A stretch of DNA of 64,000 bases from Marinilabiliaceae bacterium UBA5488 (GTDB taxonomy: Bacteria > Bacteroidota > Bacteroidia > Bacteroidales > Marinilabiliaceae): the NCBI GenBank assembly GCA_002427105.1, contig DIPM01000029.1, positions 1 through 64,000 of the forward strand, written 5' to 3'. Each line of letters begins with the position of its first letter. Positions within the stretch are counted from its first letter, which is position 1. Shown piece by piece: positions 8,935-17,168 of this stretch. The notes below the pieces were generated by a model. It was not told where the DNA came from. It made no database searches and saw only the letters and a list, made by a program, of their open reading frames with translations. The translations under genes and the position numbers were made by a program.

Positions 8935-10062
8935 ATGGAAGAAAAAATAGTTACACTGGCAACAAACAGCTATCAGCATGCCCATATTTTAAAAAGCATA
9001 CTTGAAGCCGAAGGAATAGAATGCTTTCTTCAAAACGCTAATGTTATAGAAGGCGCTTTCAATATGAGTGTAAAAATCCGGATTCGTGAATCTGACCTTG
9101 AAGAAGCCATCAGGATAATAGAACAGATTGAGTTGAGCGGCATCGAAAAGCTTGATGAGAAGAAAGCCGGACGTCCACAAAAGCCCAGAATCTTGTTACC
9201 GGTCGATTTTAGTGATTATTCTGATAAAGCCGCCGATATGGCTCTTGAATGGGCCGGCAGATTAAAGGCTGAAATAACAGTTTTGAATGTCTATTTTAAC
9301 CCGATTCTGAACACTCTTCCATTCTCGGAGGCTTATGTTTACGATACCAATCTTGATCAGCTTTTGGTAGATAATGAACAGCAGGCAGAGTCGGATATGC
9401 AAGAGTTTATCAAAAAGTTTAAGGATAAGCGTAAAAGCCTTGGTGCCGAGAATATCGTTATAAAGCATAAATTAGTCAGGGGAGTTGCAGAAGATGAGAT
9501 AATAAGGTTTAGTGAAGATTATAATCCTACTCTTATAATATTAGGGACCAGGGGAAGGGATAGAAAGGCGAGCGATTTGATAGGCAGCGTTACAGCAGAG
9601 GTGATGGAGATGGCGCGGGCTCCTGTATTGGCAGTTCCGGAAGATTTTCACTTCCAGGGCATAGACAAGATTAAGAATGTACTTTACGCGACAAATTTTG
9701 AAGAATCTGATTTTAAGGCATTGGATAAGTTGGAGAAAATCGTCAAGCCATTGGATGTCAGAATCTTCTTTGTTCACGTAGGACCGCAAGCCGACAGTCA
9801 ATGGGACAGGTTGAGGCTTGACGGATTGAAAAACTATATGAAAAAGCGTTTTCCGGATACGGATGTAGTATGCGACTATATTGAAAATGAAGATTTCTGG
9901 ATTGGTCTGGAAGGCTTTATTCACGATAAGAAGATAGATATAATAAGTTTCACCACCCGCAGAAGAAACTTGTTTTCACGACTTCTTAATCCTTCTGTGG
10001 CTAAAAAGATGTTGTTTCACACCAACACTCCCATGTTGGTGTTTCACCAAAGGGCGATATAA
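8935..10062 (+). CDS. DUF2007 plus tandem universal stress domain protein
   Basis: This 375-residue fusion has an N-terminal DUF2007 module (about 1-65: IVTLATNSYQHAHILKSILE ... AEGIECFLQ ... VKIRIRESDLEEAIRII), a first UspA domain (about 82-230) and a second, weaker UspA domain (about 242-375). The first Usp domain keeps an ATP-binding-type loop, GTRGRDRKASDLIGSV, followed by ARAPVLAVP. The second lacks a clear glycine-rich loop. DUF2007 is a small putative signalling domain, often free-standing. The protein is cytosolic with no membrane segment. It lies 66 nt after the RSH gene on the same strand, consistent with a stress-response grouping. Usp proteins bind nucleotides or sense stress; the ligand here is unknown. 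Confidence 0.85.
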   Translation: MEEKIVTLATNSYQHAHILKSILEAEGIECFLQNANVIEGAFNMSVKIRIRESDLEEAIRIIEQIELSGIEKLDEKKAGRPQKPRILLPVDFSDYSDKAADMALEWAGRLKAEITVLNVYFNPILNTLPFSEAYVYDTNLDQLLVDNEQQAESDMQEFIKKFKDKRKSLGAENIVIKHKLVRGVAEDEIIRFSEDYNPTLIILGTRGRDRKASDLIGSVTAEVMEMARAPVLAVPEDFHFQGIDKIKNVLYATNFEESDFKALDKLEKIVKPLDVRIFFVHVGPQADSQWDRLRLDGLKNYMKKRFPDTDVVCDYIENEDFWIGLEGFIHDKKIDIISFTTRRRNLFSRLLNPSVAKKMLFHTNTPMLVFHQRAI

Positions 10063-10108
10063 GCAGCAGAATAAGCAATAAAAGAGCTTTATATACAAGA
10101 TATAGACA

Positions 10109-10786
10109 ATGGCATTTAAATTAGTTGGGAGTCATCAAAAACCGGAGAAGAGGCGGGTCATGCACAGCATAATTATCCCTTTCATGGTAGTTCTGCTAAT
10201 GTTTTCAGTACAGCTGATTTCATCCTTGGAGGAGTGGGATATTTCGTTTTTGGGTGTTAAACCACGAAGCTTGCAAGGGCTTCCCGGTGTTTTGCTCTCT
10301 CCCTTTATTCATGCCGGGTGGCAGCATTTTTTTAATAATGCAGTATCTTTCTCAGTGCTTGCAGTAACTCTATTCTACTTTTATAGGGAGATAGCCTACC
10401 GGGTTTTTGGGGTAATCTATTTAATGGCAGGTCTTTGGTTATGGGTTGGAGGCAGAGATGCCTGGCACATTGGTGCAAGCGGTTTGGTTTATGGTTTGGC
10501 TTCCTTTCTATTTGTAAGCGGAGTTATTAGAAAGCATATTCCCTTAATGGCGGTATCCTTGTTTGTTGTGTTTCTGTATGGAAGTCTGGTCTGGGGGATG
10601 TTTCCTCTTGCTTATAATATGCCACATTCCTGGGAAGGACATTTTTGGGGCTTTATAGCCGGGGTAGTGGCAGCAATCGTGTATCGCAAAGATGGGCCGC
10701 AGAAACCCCCGCCTCCTTTTGATGATGAAGATGAAGAAGAAATTATCAGAGAATTACCCGGCGAGCATAAAAGCGGGCAATTATGA
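10109..10786 (+). CDS. Rhomboid family intramembrane serine protease
   Basis: This 225-residue protein has about six transmembrane segments starting near residue 20. The catalytic serine motif is present as HIGASGLVYG (Ser124), and the catalytic histidine is probably His178 in EGHFWGF within the last segment. The upstream WQHFFNN motif (about 71-77) corresponds to the oxyanion-side HxxxN of rhomboids. A short acidic, proline-containing cytosolic tail follows (about 190-225). Rhomboids cleave membrane proteins inside the bilayer; the substrate is unknown. The gene lies 46 nt after the Usp fusion and may be cotranscribed with it. Confidence 0.88.
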   Translation: MAFKLVGSHQKPEKRRVMHSIIIPFMVVLLMFSVQLISSLEEWDISFLGVKPRSLQGLPGVLLSPFIHAGWQHFFNNAVSFSVLAVTLFYFYREIAYRVFGVIYLMAGLWLWVGGRDAWHIGASGLVYGLASFLFVSGVIRKHIPLMAVSLFVVFLYGSLVWGMFPLAYNMPHSWEGHFWGFIAGVVAAIVYRKDGPQKPPPPFDDEDEEEIIRELPGEHKSGQL

Positions 10787-10795
10787 GGTGAGTTA

Positions 10796-10822
10796 ACAAG
10801 GAGAGATAATATCCCTGTCTTT
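10796..10822. terminator. Weak candidate terminator between convergent genes
   Basis: An imperfect hairpin (ACAAGGA paired with TCCCTGT, one mismatch) is followed by CTTTT. It lies in the 58-nt gap between the rhomboid and dus stops. The stem is short, so support is weak. Confidence 0.3.
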
Positions 10823-10844
10823 TATCCTGCCATATTCACCTGCT

Positions 10845-11864
10845 CTATTCTTGGTTTACCAATAATTGAACAGCTTCAAAAGAGTCGATGATCTTGATGG
10901 CTTCATCAAAGGATTCGGCTTTCATAGCTTCATTCCTTAAATTCAAAGCGCCCGGGAAGTCTGAAAGGTAAATTTTAAAGAAGCGCCGCAGGAGGTGAAA
11001 GTTGCGACTTTCGCCCCAGGCATCGTGAAATAGCCTTAGATGAAGCCGCATAGTATCTAAGCGCTCTTTTATGCCAATCTTACTCTTATCAGTATTAAAA
11101 AGCCAGGGGTTTTTAAATATTCCACGACCAATCATAGCCCCGTCCGTTTTATAAAACAAAGTCTTGTTCATAGCATCCTTAAGCGATTCAATATCACCAT
11201 TGCCTATAATTATTATGTCCGGGACAAGCTCATCTCTCAGGCTTACGGCTTTAGCTATCTCAGCCCAATCAGCCGATCCATCCGACATCAGTTTCTGAAT
11301 TCTACCATGAATAATAAGAGCATCAGGCCTCTGATGAAGCAAGAAGGATATCCAGCGCTCAGTATCAACACGGCCTACACCCAGACGGGTTTTTATGCTT
11401 AAGGGCAATTTGGAGGCTTCTCGTGTGGCTGCTATTATTTCTCCGGCAAGGCCTTCCGAATTAATCAAAGCCGCACCACTGCCATGGGCAACAACGTTTT
11501 TTACAGGACAGCCCATATTAATATCTATGCCGTCGAAGTCATACTCCTCACTTATATAAGCCACTGCCTTTGAGAACTTTTCCGGCTTATTGCCCCATAC
11601 CTGAGCAATAATTTTGATACCCATAGATTTAAGTAACTGTCTCTCGCTATTGGAGATATGCAAGCGATAGTTGACCTTGTCGCGGCCAATAGGATGGCTT
11701 AAGCCATCGGTGGAGGTAAATTCTGTAAATAAAACGTGAAGTTTAGAAGCTGAGGACATGCGCATCACCAGCTCACGAAAGGCTGTATCCGTAACATCTT
11801 CCATTGGAGCCAGCATAAACAGGGGCTTTATGGACTTATGCCAAAAGTTTTCTTTAATTTCCAT
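10845..11864 (-). CDS. dus: tRNA-dihydrouridine synthase
   Basis: This 339-residue protein is a flavin-dependent TIM-barrel enzyme that reduces uridine to dihydrouridine in tRNA. Visible Dus features are an N-terminal LAPMEDVTDTAFRELV, the active-site cysteine in DINMGCPVKNVVAHGSGAAL (about residues 114-133), the lysine/arginine phosphate-contact segment SIKTRLGVG, and the FMN-site stretch IIGNGDIES followed by DGAMIGRGIFKNPW. The C-terminal helical domain is present. It lies 48 nt downstream of trhO on the same strand, so the two are probably one tRNA-modification operon. Which Dus position (A, B or C type) it serves cannot be read by eye. Confidence 0.92.
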   Translation of the reverse strand: MEIKENFWHKSIKPLFMLAPMEDVTDTAFRELVMRMSSASKLHVLFTEFTSTDGLSHPIGRDKVNYRLHISNSERQLLKSMGIKIIAQVWGNKPEKFSKAVAYISEEYDFDGIDINMGCPVKNVVAHGSGAALINSEGLAGEIIAATREASKLPLSIKTRLGVGRVDTERWISFLLHQRPDALIIHGRIQKLMSDGSADWAEIAKAVSLRDELVPDIIIIGNGDIESLKDAMNKTLFYKTDGAMIGRGIFKNPWLFNTDKSKIGIKERLDTMRLHLRLFHDAWGESRNFHLLRRFFKIYLSDFPGALNLRNEAMKAESFDEAIKIIDSFEAVQLLVNQE

Positions 11865-11912
11865 TATTGATTATTGTTTTGCTATTTACGCACAGGTTTT
11901 TCGGAAATTAGC

Positions 11913-12878
11913 TTATCCCGGTATTCTTTTTGATTCCGAGGCTTGGTTTTTTAAATTGTGATAACACTCTTCACTGCAGCAGCCTTCATACTTTTCGCGA
12001 CATTCATCGCATTGAATAACCAAATCGTGACAAGGATTATAATTGCAGTTGACATGCTCGTCACAGGGCTTACCACATTGGTGACATTTACTCAAAACAT
12101 GAGGAGTCACACGCTCGCCAAGACGTTCATCAAACACGAAGTTTTTACCTATAAAGCGCAATTGCAATCCGGCCTGCTTTATTTCTGATGCATAAGCTAT
12201 GATACCACCGTGCAGCTGATTAACATCTTTAAAACCGTAGTGCTTCATCCATGCGCTTGCCTTTTCACAGCGCACTCCACCCGTGCAATACAGAAGAATC
12301 TTTTTGTCTTTTTTGTCGGATAGGAGCTCCACCACAGTTTCTACCTCCTCACGAAAGGTTTCTGAATCAGGACAAATAGCGTTAATAAAGCGACCCACTT
12401 CACTTTCGTAGTTATTGCGCATATCAACCACCACGACGTCTTTCTTTTGCGACAATTCATGGAATTCAACAGGAGAGAGGTGCTTTCCTACATTGCTGAC
12501 ATCAAAAAGTCTTTCGTTGAGTCCGTCGGCTACTATCTTGGGCCTAAGCCTTACTATAAGTTTTAAGAAAGAGTGAGACTTATCCTCAAGTGCATATTTT
12601 ATAGGCATATCTTTCAAGAGCTTCTGTTCTTGCAAATATGCCAAAAAGGCTTCCATATTGTGTTCCGGGACACTCATTTGAGCGTTAATACCTTCGTTGG
12701 CAATATAGACGCGCCCGTAGCAGGCCAAAGAGTCAAAAGCCTTATATAAGCTATCCCTGAAGGTCCCGGGATCTTTTATATCAACATAACGATAGAAAGA
12801 TACAGTCTGCCGTTTAAAACCTTCAGCATTAATACGCGCCAACAATTCAGGCTTACTTAGCTTATTGTAAAGTGACAT
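11913..12878 (-). CDS. trhO: tRNA uridine(34) hydroxylase, rhodanese family
   Basis: This 321-residue protein matches TrhO/YceA, which hydroxylates U34 of tRNA to 5-hydroxyuridine using oxygen. The order is an N-terminal ferredoxin-like/acylphosphatase-like region (about 20-110, with VYIANEGINAQMSVP), a rhodanese domain (about 125-235) with the active cysteine in LLYCTGGVRCEKA, and a cysteine-rich C-terminal tail (about 275-305, CHQCGKPCDEHVNC ... CDEC ... CCSEEC) likely to bind zinc. It is the first gene of the trhO-dus pair. Its promoter region contains a 24-bp perfect palindrome just upstream of the -7 element, which suggests repressor control. Confidence 0.92.
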   Translation of the reverse strand: MSLYNKLSKPELLARINAEGFKRQTVSFYRYVDIKDPGTFRDSLYKAFDSLACYGRVYIANEGINAQMSVPEHNMEAFLAYLQEQKLLKDMPIKYALEDKSHSFLKLIVRLRPKIVADGLNERLFDVSNVGKHLSPVEFHELSQKKDVVVVDMRNNYESEVGRFINAICPDSETFREEVETVVELLSDKKDKKILLYCTGGVRCEKASAWMKHYGFKDVNQLHGGIIAYASEIKQAGLQLRFIGKNFVFDERLGERVTPHVLSKCHQCGKPCDEHVNCNYNPCHDLVIQCDECREKYEGCCSEECYHNLKNQASESKRIPG

Positions 12879-12888
12879 TTTTTTTTTG

Positions 12889-12896
12889 CAAAGATA
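12889..12896 (-). promoter_or_regulatory. -7 element of the trhO-dus promoter
   Basis: The minus strand reads TATCTTTG, a perfect TAnnTTTG match 11 nt before the trhO start codon (12878). This implies a very short leader or nearly leaderless transcript. No convincing TTTG sits at the standard spacing because the palindrome occupies that region. Confidence 0.5.
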
Positions 12897-12900
12897 AGAG

Positions 12901-12924
12901 TTTTAGGATAAATTTATCCTAAAA
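12901..12924. promoter_or_regulatory. 24-bp perfect palindrome, likely operator of trhO
   Basis: The half-site TTTTAGGATAAA at 12901-12912 is followed directly by its exact reverse complement at 12913-12924. It lies immediately upstream of the trhO -7 element, where a repressor would block RNA polymerase. The 9-mer TGCAAAGAT is repeated on both sides, at 12887-12895 and 12932-12940. Confidence 0.7.
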
Positions 12925-13246
12925 TGCCAAATGCAAAGATTTTTTTGAACCACAATCATAGCTGATTGTTTTAAACTAACAAGATGGCGTGACCTGCTGC
13001 CGCTGTAGTCATGGCTGATTTCGACGGCATAAAATAGGTCACGCCACTTTAATTTTGGCTCAAATGTGCAAAATATTAAAGAAAAAACAAGCTTATCAAA
13101 GATCTTTTCCTTTCCGCGACTTTTTAAAACACAAAAATATACTTGCGATAACAGCAAATTAAAAATCTTTTGGCATCTTTACGTCCAAATTACAGCCTGT
13201 AAAAGCAGGGCAAGCATTCAAAATAGCAGCAGAAATTGTTGAAGAT
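12925..13246. other. Intergenic region between trhO and the orphan ORF
   Basis: This stretch of about 320 nt contains the structured element at 12985-13046 and is otherwise AT-rich. A minus-strand open frame (12903-13157) covers it, but it has no recognisable sequence, is interrupted by the palindromic structures, and I do not consider it a gene. Confidence 0.6.
12985..13046. other. Structured intergenic element with nested stems
   Basis: TGGCGTGACCT (12985-12995) is the exact reverse complement of AGGTCACGCCA (13036-13046). Inside the loop, TGCCG and CGGCA form a second short stem. The GC-rich stems stand out from AT-rich surroundings. No T-run follows. It could be a small structured RNA or leader on either strand; the sequence does not decide. 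Confidence 0.5.
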
Positions 13247-13723
13247 ATGAGGAGTCGTTCCGAAATCAAATACCTGAGCTTATTGGGTTTATCACTTACG
13301 GTGGTTATAGCCATACAGTATAGGGGTAGTGGTGAAGGAAGTGTAGAGCCGGCCGACGCCAAAGGGCGACATATATATATAGTATCGGCTGATTATTTAA
13401 AAGCTGCATTTAAGTCCTCATCGTGCTATAACCCAGTTTTCTCCCCGAGTTACAAGCAGCAGGTATTTAGCGTGTTGCAACATCCTCTTGAACTGATAGT
13501 TAAGCTAAAGCCTGGCCATCCCAGTCTCTTAAAAAGACTTGAAAAATTAAACAATCAGCAAGATAGCAGCACAGAATCGGACATTGACTTTGCTTCTCTA
13601 TTATTAGAATCGGAGCTTTCAGTCTCGTCTTTGAAGGGAAGAATATTTAATTCAGCCAATATCTCATTCTCAGAGGGCAGCAGGATGTTGAACAGCCCTG
13701 TTCGTGCCGGACCTCTTGTTTAA
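13247..13723 (+). CDS. Hypothetical protein upstream of secA
   Basis: This 158-residue ORF encodes a protein with one N-terminal hydrophobic segment (about residues 8-23, YLSLLGLSLTVVIAI), then a polar serine- and leucine-rich region of about 130 residues. I recognise no family or motif. It reads in the same direction as secA and ends 104 nt before the preferred secA start. An ORF of this length in an otherwise unexplained gap, with a plausible signal anchor, is probably a real lineage-specific gene, but no conservation could be tested. It could instead be a decayed gene. Confidence 0.45.
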   Translation: MRSRSEIKYLSLLGLSLTVVIAIQYRGSGEGSVEPADAKGRHIYIVSADYLKAAFKSSSCYNPVFSPSYKQQVFSVLQHPLELIVKLKPGHPSLLKRLEKLNNQQDSSTESDIDFASLLLESELSVSSLKGRIFNSANISFSEGSRMLNSPVRAGPLV

Positions 13724-13826
13724 TTCTCAACTTATTGCTCCATCCTTGAGCAAGTATTCTTTTTTTTAATATAATAACTATATCCGATTGTCCTATTTTG
13801 ACTTACGGATAGTAATCTTAAGTGAA

Positions 13827-16800
13827 ATGAGTGTTGTAAACAATATACTCTCAATGTTTCTTGGCGATAAGTCAAAACGCGATATGAAAGAGCTTATGCC
13901 ATACGTTGAGCAAGTAAAAAGCATCTATCCTGAGATAGAAAAGCTGACAAATGACGGACTACGCGAGCGCGCCACACTGCTCAAACAAAGGATAGCTGAT
14001 TCGTATGCTGCCGAGCAGATCAGAATCGACGAGCTAAAAGCCTCAATAGAGCGCGACAATCCCGATGTTGACCAAAGGGAGAAGATTTATGAGGAGATAG
14101 ACAGGATAGAGGATGAGATAACTGCCAAACTGGAAGATTCGCTTAATAATGCTCTTCCGGAAGCATTTGCAATTATCAAAGACACGGCTCGTCGTTTTTC
14201 TGATAATAAATCAGTTGAAGTTAGTGCTAACCAGTTTGACAGGGACTTAGCCGCCACTCGTGAGTTTGTTACTATTAAAGGCGATAAGGCTTACTATAGC
14301 AATACATGGATAGCCGGTGGTAATGAAGTAAGCTGGGATATGGTTCACTACGACGTACAGCTTTTTGGCGGTGTAGTTTTGCATCAGGGAAAAATTGCCG
14401 AAATGGGCACAGGTGAAGGTAAAACCCTTGTTGCAACCCTACCGGTATTTCTAAACGCCCTTAGTGGTCGCGGAGTACATGTTGTGACTGTCAATGATTA
14501 CCTTGCCAAGCGTGACTCGGAGTGGATGGGGCCAATTTTCATGTTTCATGGACTGAGCGTTGATTGCATTGATAAGCATCAACCCAACTCAACTGAGCGT
14601 CGCCAGGCCTACAGAGCAGACATAACCTACGGTACGAATAACGAATTTGGTTTTGACTACCTGCGTGATAATATGGCCGTATCGCCTGACGACCTGGTTC
14701 AACGAAAGCATAACTACGCGATAGTTGATGAAGTTGACTCGGTTTTGATAGATGACGCCCGAACTCCCCTTATTATATCGGGACCTATCCCGAAAGGAGA
14801 CGATCAGCTCTTTCTTGAGCTGCGTTCAAAAGTTGAAAAGCTGGTTGAGGCTCAGCGCAGCCTGACCTCTCATTTGCTTTCTGATGCTAAACAAAAGCTT
14901 AAATCAGACGACTCTAAAGTACAGGAAGAAGGCTTTTTATTGCTTCTCAGGTCGTTTAAAGGAATGCCCAAGAGCAAACCATTAATTAAGTTTTTAAGCG
15001 AGCCGGGAATGAAGGCGGGAATGATAAAGACAGAAAACTTCTACATGCAGGAGAATAATAAAAACATGCATGTAGTAACCGATCCCCTTTATTTTGTAAT
15101 TGATGAAAAGACCAACTCCGTAGAATTAACCGATAAGGGTATCGATTTGATTACAGGCTCCTCAGAAGATCCACAGTTCTTTATTTTGCCTGATATTGGC
15201 TCTGAAATAGCAAATTTAGAAAAATCCGAACTTTCCGATGAAGATAAGTTGCTGAAAAAGGATGAGCTGATGCAAAGCTACTCGGTCAAATCTGAACGAG
15301 TTCATACAGTTAGCCAGCTTTTGAAGGCCTACGCAATGTTCGAAAAGGACGTAGAGTATGTTGTAATCGACAATAAGGTAAAGATTGTTGACGAGCAGAC
15401 CGGCCGAATTATGGAGGGACGTCGTTATTCTGACGGATTGCATCAGGCTATAGAAGCAAAAGAGCGGGTAAAGGTAGAAGCTGCCACTCAGACCTACGCC
15501 ACCATTACATTGCAGAATTATTTCCGTATGTACCACAAGTTGGCCGGTATGACGGGTACTGCCGAGACTGAGGCAGGTGAGCTTTGGAATATCTACAAGC
15601 TTGATGTGGTGGTGATACCCACAAATCGCCCTATTCAGCGTAAGGATATGAACGACAAGGTTTACAAAACCAAGCGCGAGAAATACAATGCAGTAATAGA
15701 TGAAATTGTAGCGCTTGTTGAAGCCGGACGACCAGTTCTTGTAGGTACAACCTCAGTTGAAGTCTCCGAGTTGCTTAGCCGTATGTTAAAACTCAGGGGA
15801 ATAACACATAACGTACTGAATGCCAAGCTTCACCAGCGTGAAGCTGATATTGTGGCAGAAGCAGGTAAGAAAGGCGTTGTAACTATTGCTACCAATATGG
15901 CAGGTCGTGGTACCGACATCAAGCTTTCGCCAGAGGTAAAAGCTGCGGGGGGACTTGCAATTGTAGGTACCGAGCGTCACGAGTCGCGTCGTGTGGATCG
16001 CCAGTTACGCGGTCGTGCCGGGCGTCAGGGGGATCCGGGTTCATCCCAGTTTTTTGTTTCTTTAGAGGATGATTTAATGCGTCTTTTCGGGAGCGACCGC
16101 TTGGTTAAATATATGGACAGGCTCGGTGTTGAGGATGGAGAGATGATTCAACACAGCATGATAACCAAATCTATCGAGCGAGCGCAGAAAAAAGTAGAAG
16201 AGAACAACTTTGGAATCCGTAAGCGTTTGCTAGAGTACGATGATGTTATGAACTCCCAGCGTGAGGTTATATACACCAAGCGTCGGCGTGCCTTGTATGG
16301 TGAACGTATGCATGTTGAGATATCAAATATGATGTACGACACCGTTGAAGGTCTAATAGCAGACTATCAGGACTCAGGAGATTTTGAAACCTTCAAAATG
16401 GAGCTAATCCGTATCTTCTCAACCGAAATTCAGTATTCAGCAGAAGACTTTGCCAATGAAAAGCCGCTCGAACTCACTGAGAAAATACACAGTCAGGTAT
16501 GGAAAGGCTATCAAAGAAAGAAGGAGATTATCGCACGACAAGCTACTCCCGTGATTAAAAACGTGTATGAAACTAAGGCTGAAATATATGAAAATATCGT
16601 AGTACCAATTTCAGACGGACATCGCATTTACCAGATCACCACAAATCTGAAAAAAGCCTATGAAACAGAAGGTTTAGAATTATCCAAATCCTTTGAGAAG
16701 GCTATAATGCTTATCACAATTGATGAGGCCTGGAAGGAGCATCTGCGTGAGCTTGATGATTTAAAACAAGCCGTACAGAATGCCTCTTATGAGCAAAAAG

Positions 16801-17144
16801 ACCCCTTGTTGATTTACAAGTTTGAGTCATTCAACCTTTTCAAGGCAATGATAGATAAGAACAACAAGAGTATTGTGGCTTCGCTTGCAAAGGCACATAT
16901 TCCAATCCGCGATGCAAGTCAGGTTCGTCAGGCTAATCAATCTAGGAGGACAGATTTGAGTAAGCTTCGTACGCAAAAAGACGATCCGGGAGCCGGCTCT
17001 CAAGGTTATAGCAGACAGCCGGGTGAGGGTATGCCGCCCAAGGCTCAAGTTGTTCAGCCAATTAGAGCAGAGAAGAAGGTCGGCCGCAATGAGCCTTGTC
17101 CTTGTGGCAGTGGCAAGAAGTACAAACAATGTCATGGAAAATAG
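13827..17144 (+). CDS. secA: Preprotein translocase ATPase subunit SecA
   Basis: SecA is the ATPase motor that pushes unfolded preproteins through SecYEG at the inner membrane. Motifs are intact: Walker A MGTGEGKTLVATLP, DEVDSVLIDDARTPLIISG, the preprotein cross-linking region, TGTAETEAGE, TNMAGRGTDI and the arginine-finger region RQLRGRAGRQGDPGSSQFFVSL (first 20 residues and beyond). The C-terminus carries the zinc-binding PCPCGSGKKYKQCHGK tail. An in-frame ATG at 13788 exists, but the ATG at 13827 gives the usual N-terminus MSVVNNILSMFLGDKSKRD, so I use it (1105 residues). The length fits Bacteroidota SecA, which has an insertion relative to E. coli. Confidence 0.97.
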   Translation: MSVVNNILSMFLGDKSKRDMKELMPYVEQVKSIYPEIEKLTNDGLRERATLLKQRIADSYAAEQIRIDELKASIERDNPDVDQREKIYEEIDRIEDEITAKLEDSLNNALPEAFAIIKDTARRFSDNKSVEVSANQFDRDLAATREFVTIKGDKAYYSNTWIAGGNEVSWDMVHYDVQLFGGVVLHQGKIAEMGTGEGKTLVATLPVFLNALSGRGVHVVTVNDYLAKRDSEWMGPIFMFHGLSVDCIDKHQPNSTERRQAYRADITYGTNNEFGFDYLRDNMAVSPDDLVQRKHNYAIVDEVDSVLIDDARTPLIISGPIPKGDDQLFLELRSKVEKLVEAQRSLTSHLLSDAKQKLKSDDSKVQEEGFLLLLRSFKGMPKSKPLIKFLSEPGMKAGMIKTENFYMQENNKNMHVVTDPLYFVIDEKTNSVELTDKGIDLITGSSEDPQFFILPDIGSEIANLEKSELSDEDKLLKKDELMQSYSVKSERVHTVSQLLKAYAMFEKDVEYVVIDNKVKIVDEQTGRIMEGRRYSDGLHQAIEAKERVKVEAATQTYATITLQNYFRMYHKLAGMTGTAETEAGELWNIYKLDVVVIPTNRPIQRKDMNDKVYKTKREKYNAVIDEIVALVEAGRPVLVGTTSVEVSELLSRMLKLRGITHNVLNAKLHQREADIVAEAGKKGVVTIATNMAGRGTDIKLSPEVKAAGGLAIVGTERHESRRVDRQLRGRAGRQGDPGSSQFFVSLEDDLMRLFGSDRLVKYMDRLGVEDGEMIQHSMITKSIERAQKKVEENNFGIRKRLLEYDDVMNSQREVIYTKRRRALYGERMHVEISNMMYDTVEGLIADYQDSGDFETFKMELIRIFSTEIQYSAEDFANEKPLELTEKIHSQVWKGYQRKKEIIARQATPVIKNVYETKAEIYENIVVPISDGHRIYQITTNLKKAYETEGLELSKSFEKAIMLITIDEAWKEHLRELDDLKQAVQNASYEQKDPLLIYKFESFNLFKAMIDKNNKSIVASLAKAHIPIRDASQVRQANQSRRTDLSKLRTQKDDPGAGSQGYSRQPGEGMPPKAQVVQPIRAEKKVGRNEPCPCGSGKKYKQCHGK

Positions 17145-17168
17145 TATATAACCTAAAAACAAAGTATT

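Noticed and set aside
12985..13046. tRNA-like folding
   Set aside because: There is no T-loop, no CCA-compatible acceptor stem and no anticodon arm of the right spacing.
12903..13157. Open frame of 84 codons on the minus strand in the trhO upstream region
   Set aside because: No recognisable pattern, it spans the palindrome and the nested stems, and its cysteine- and serine-rich sequence looks like random translation.
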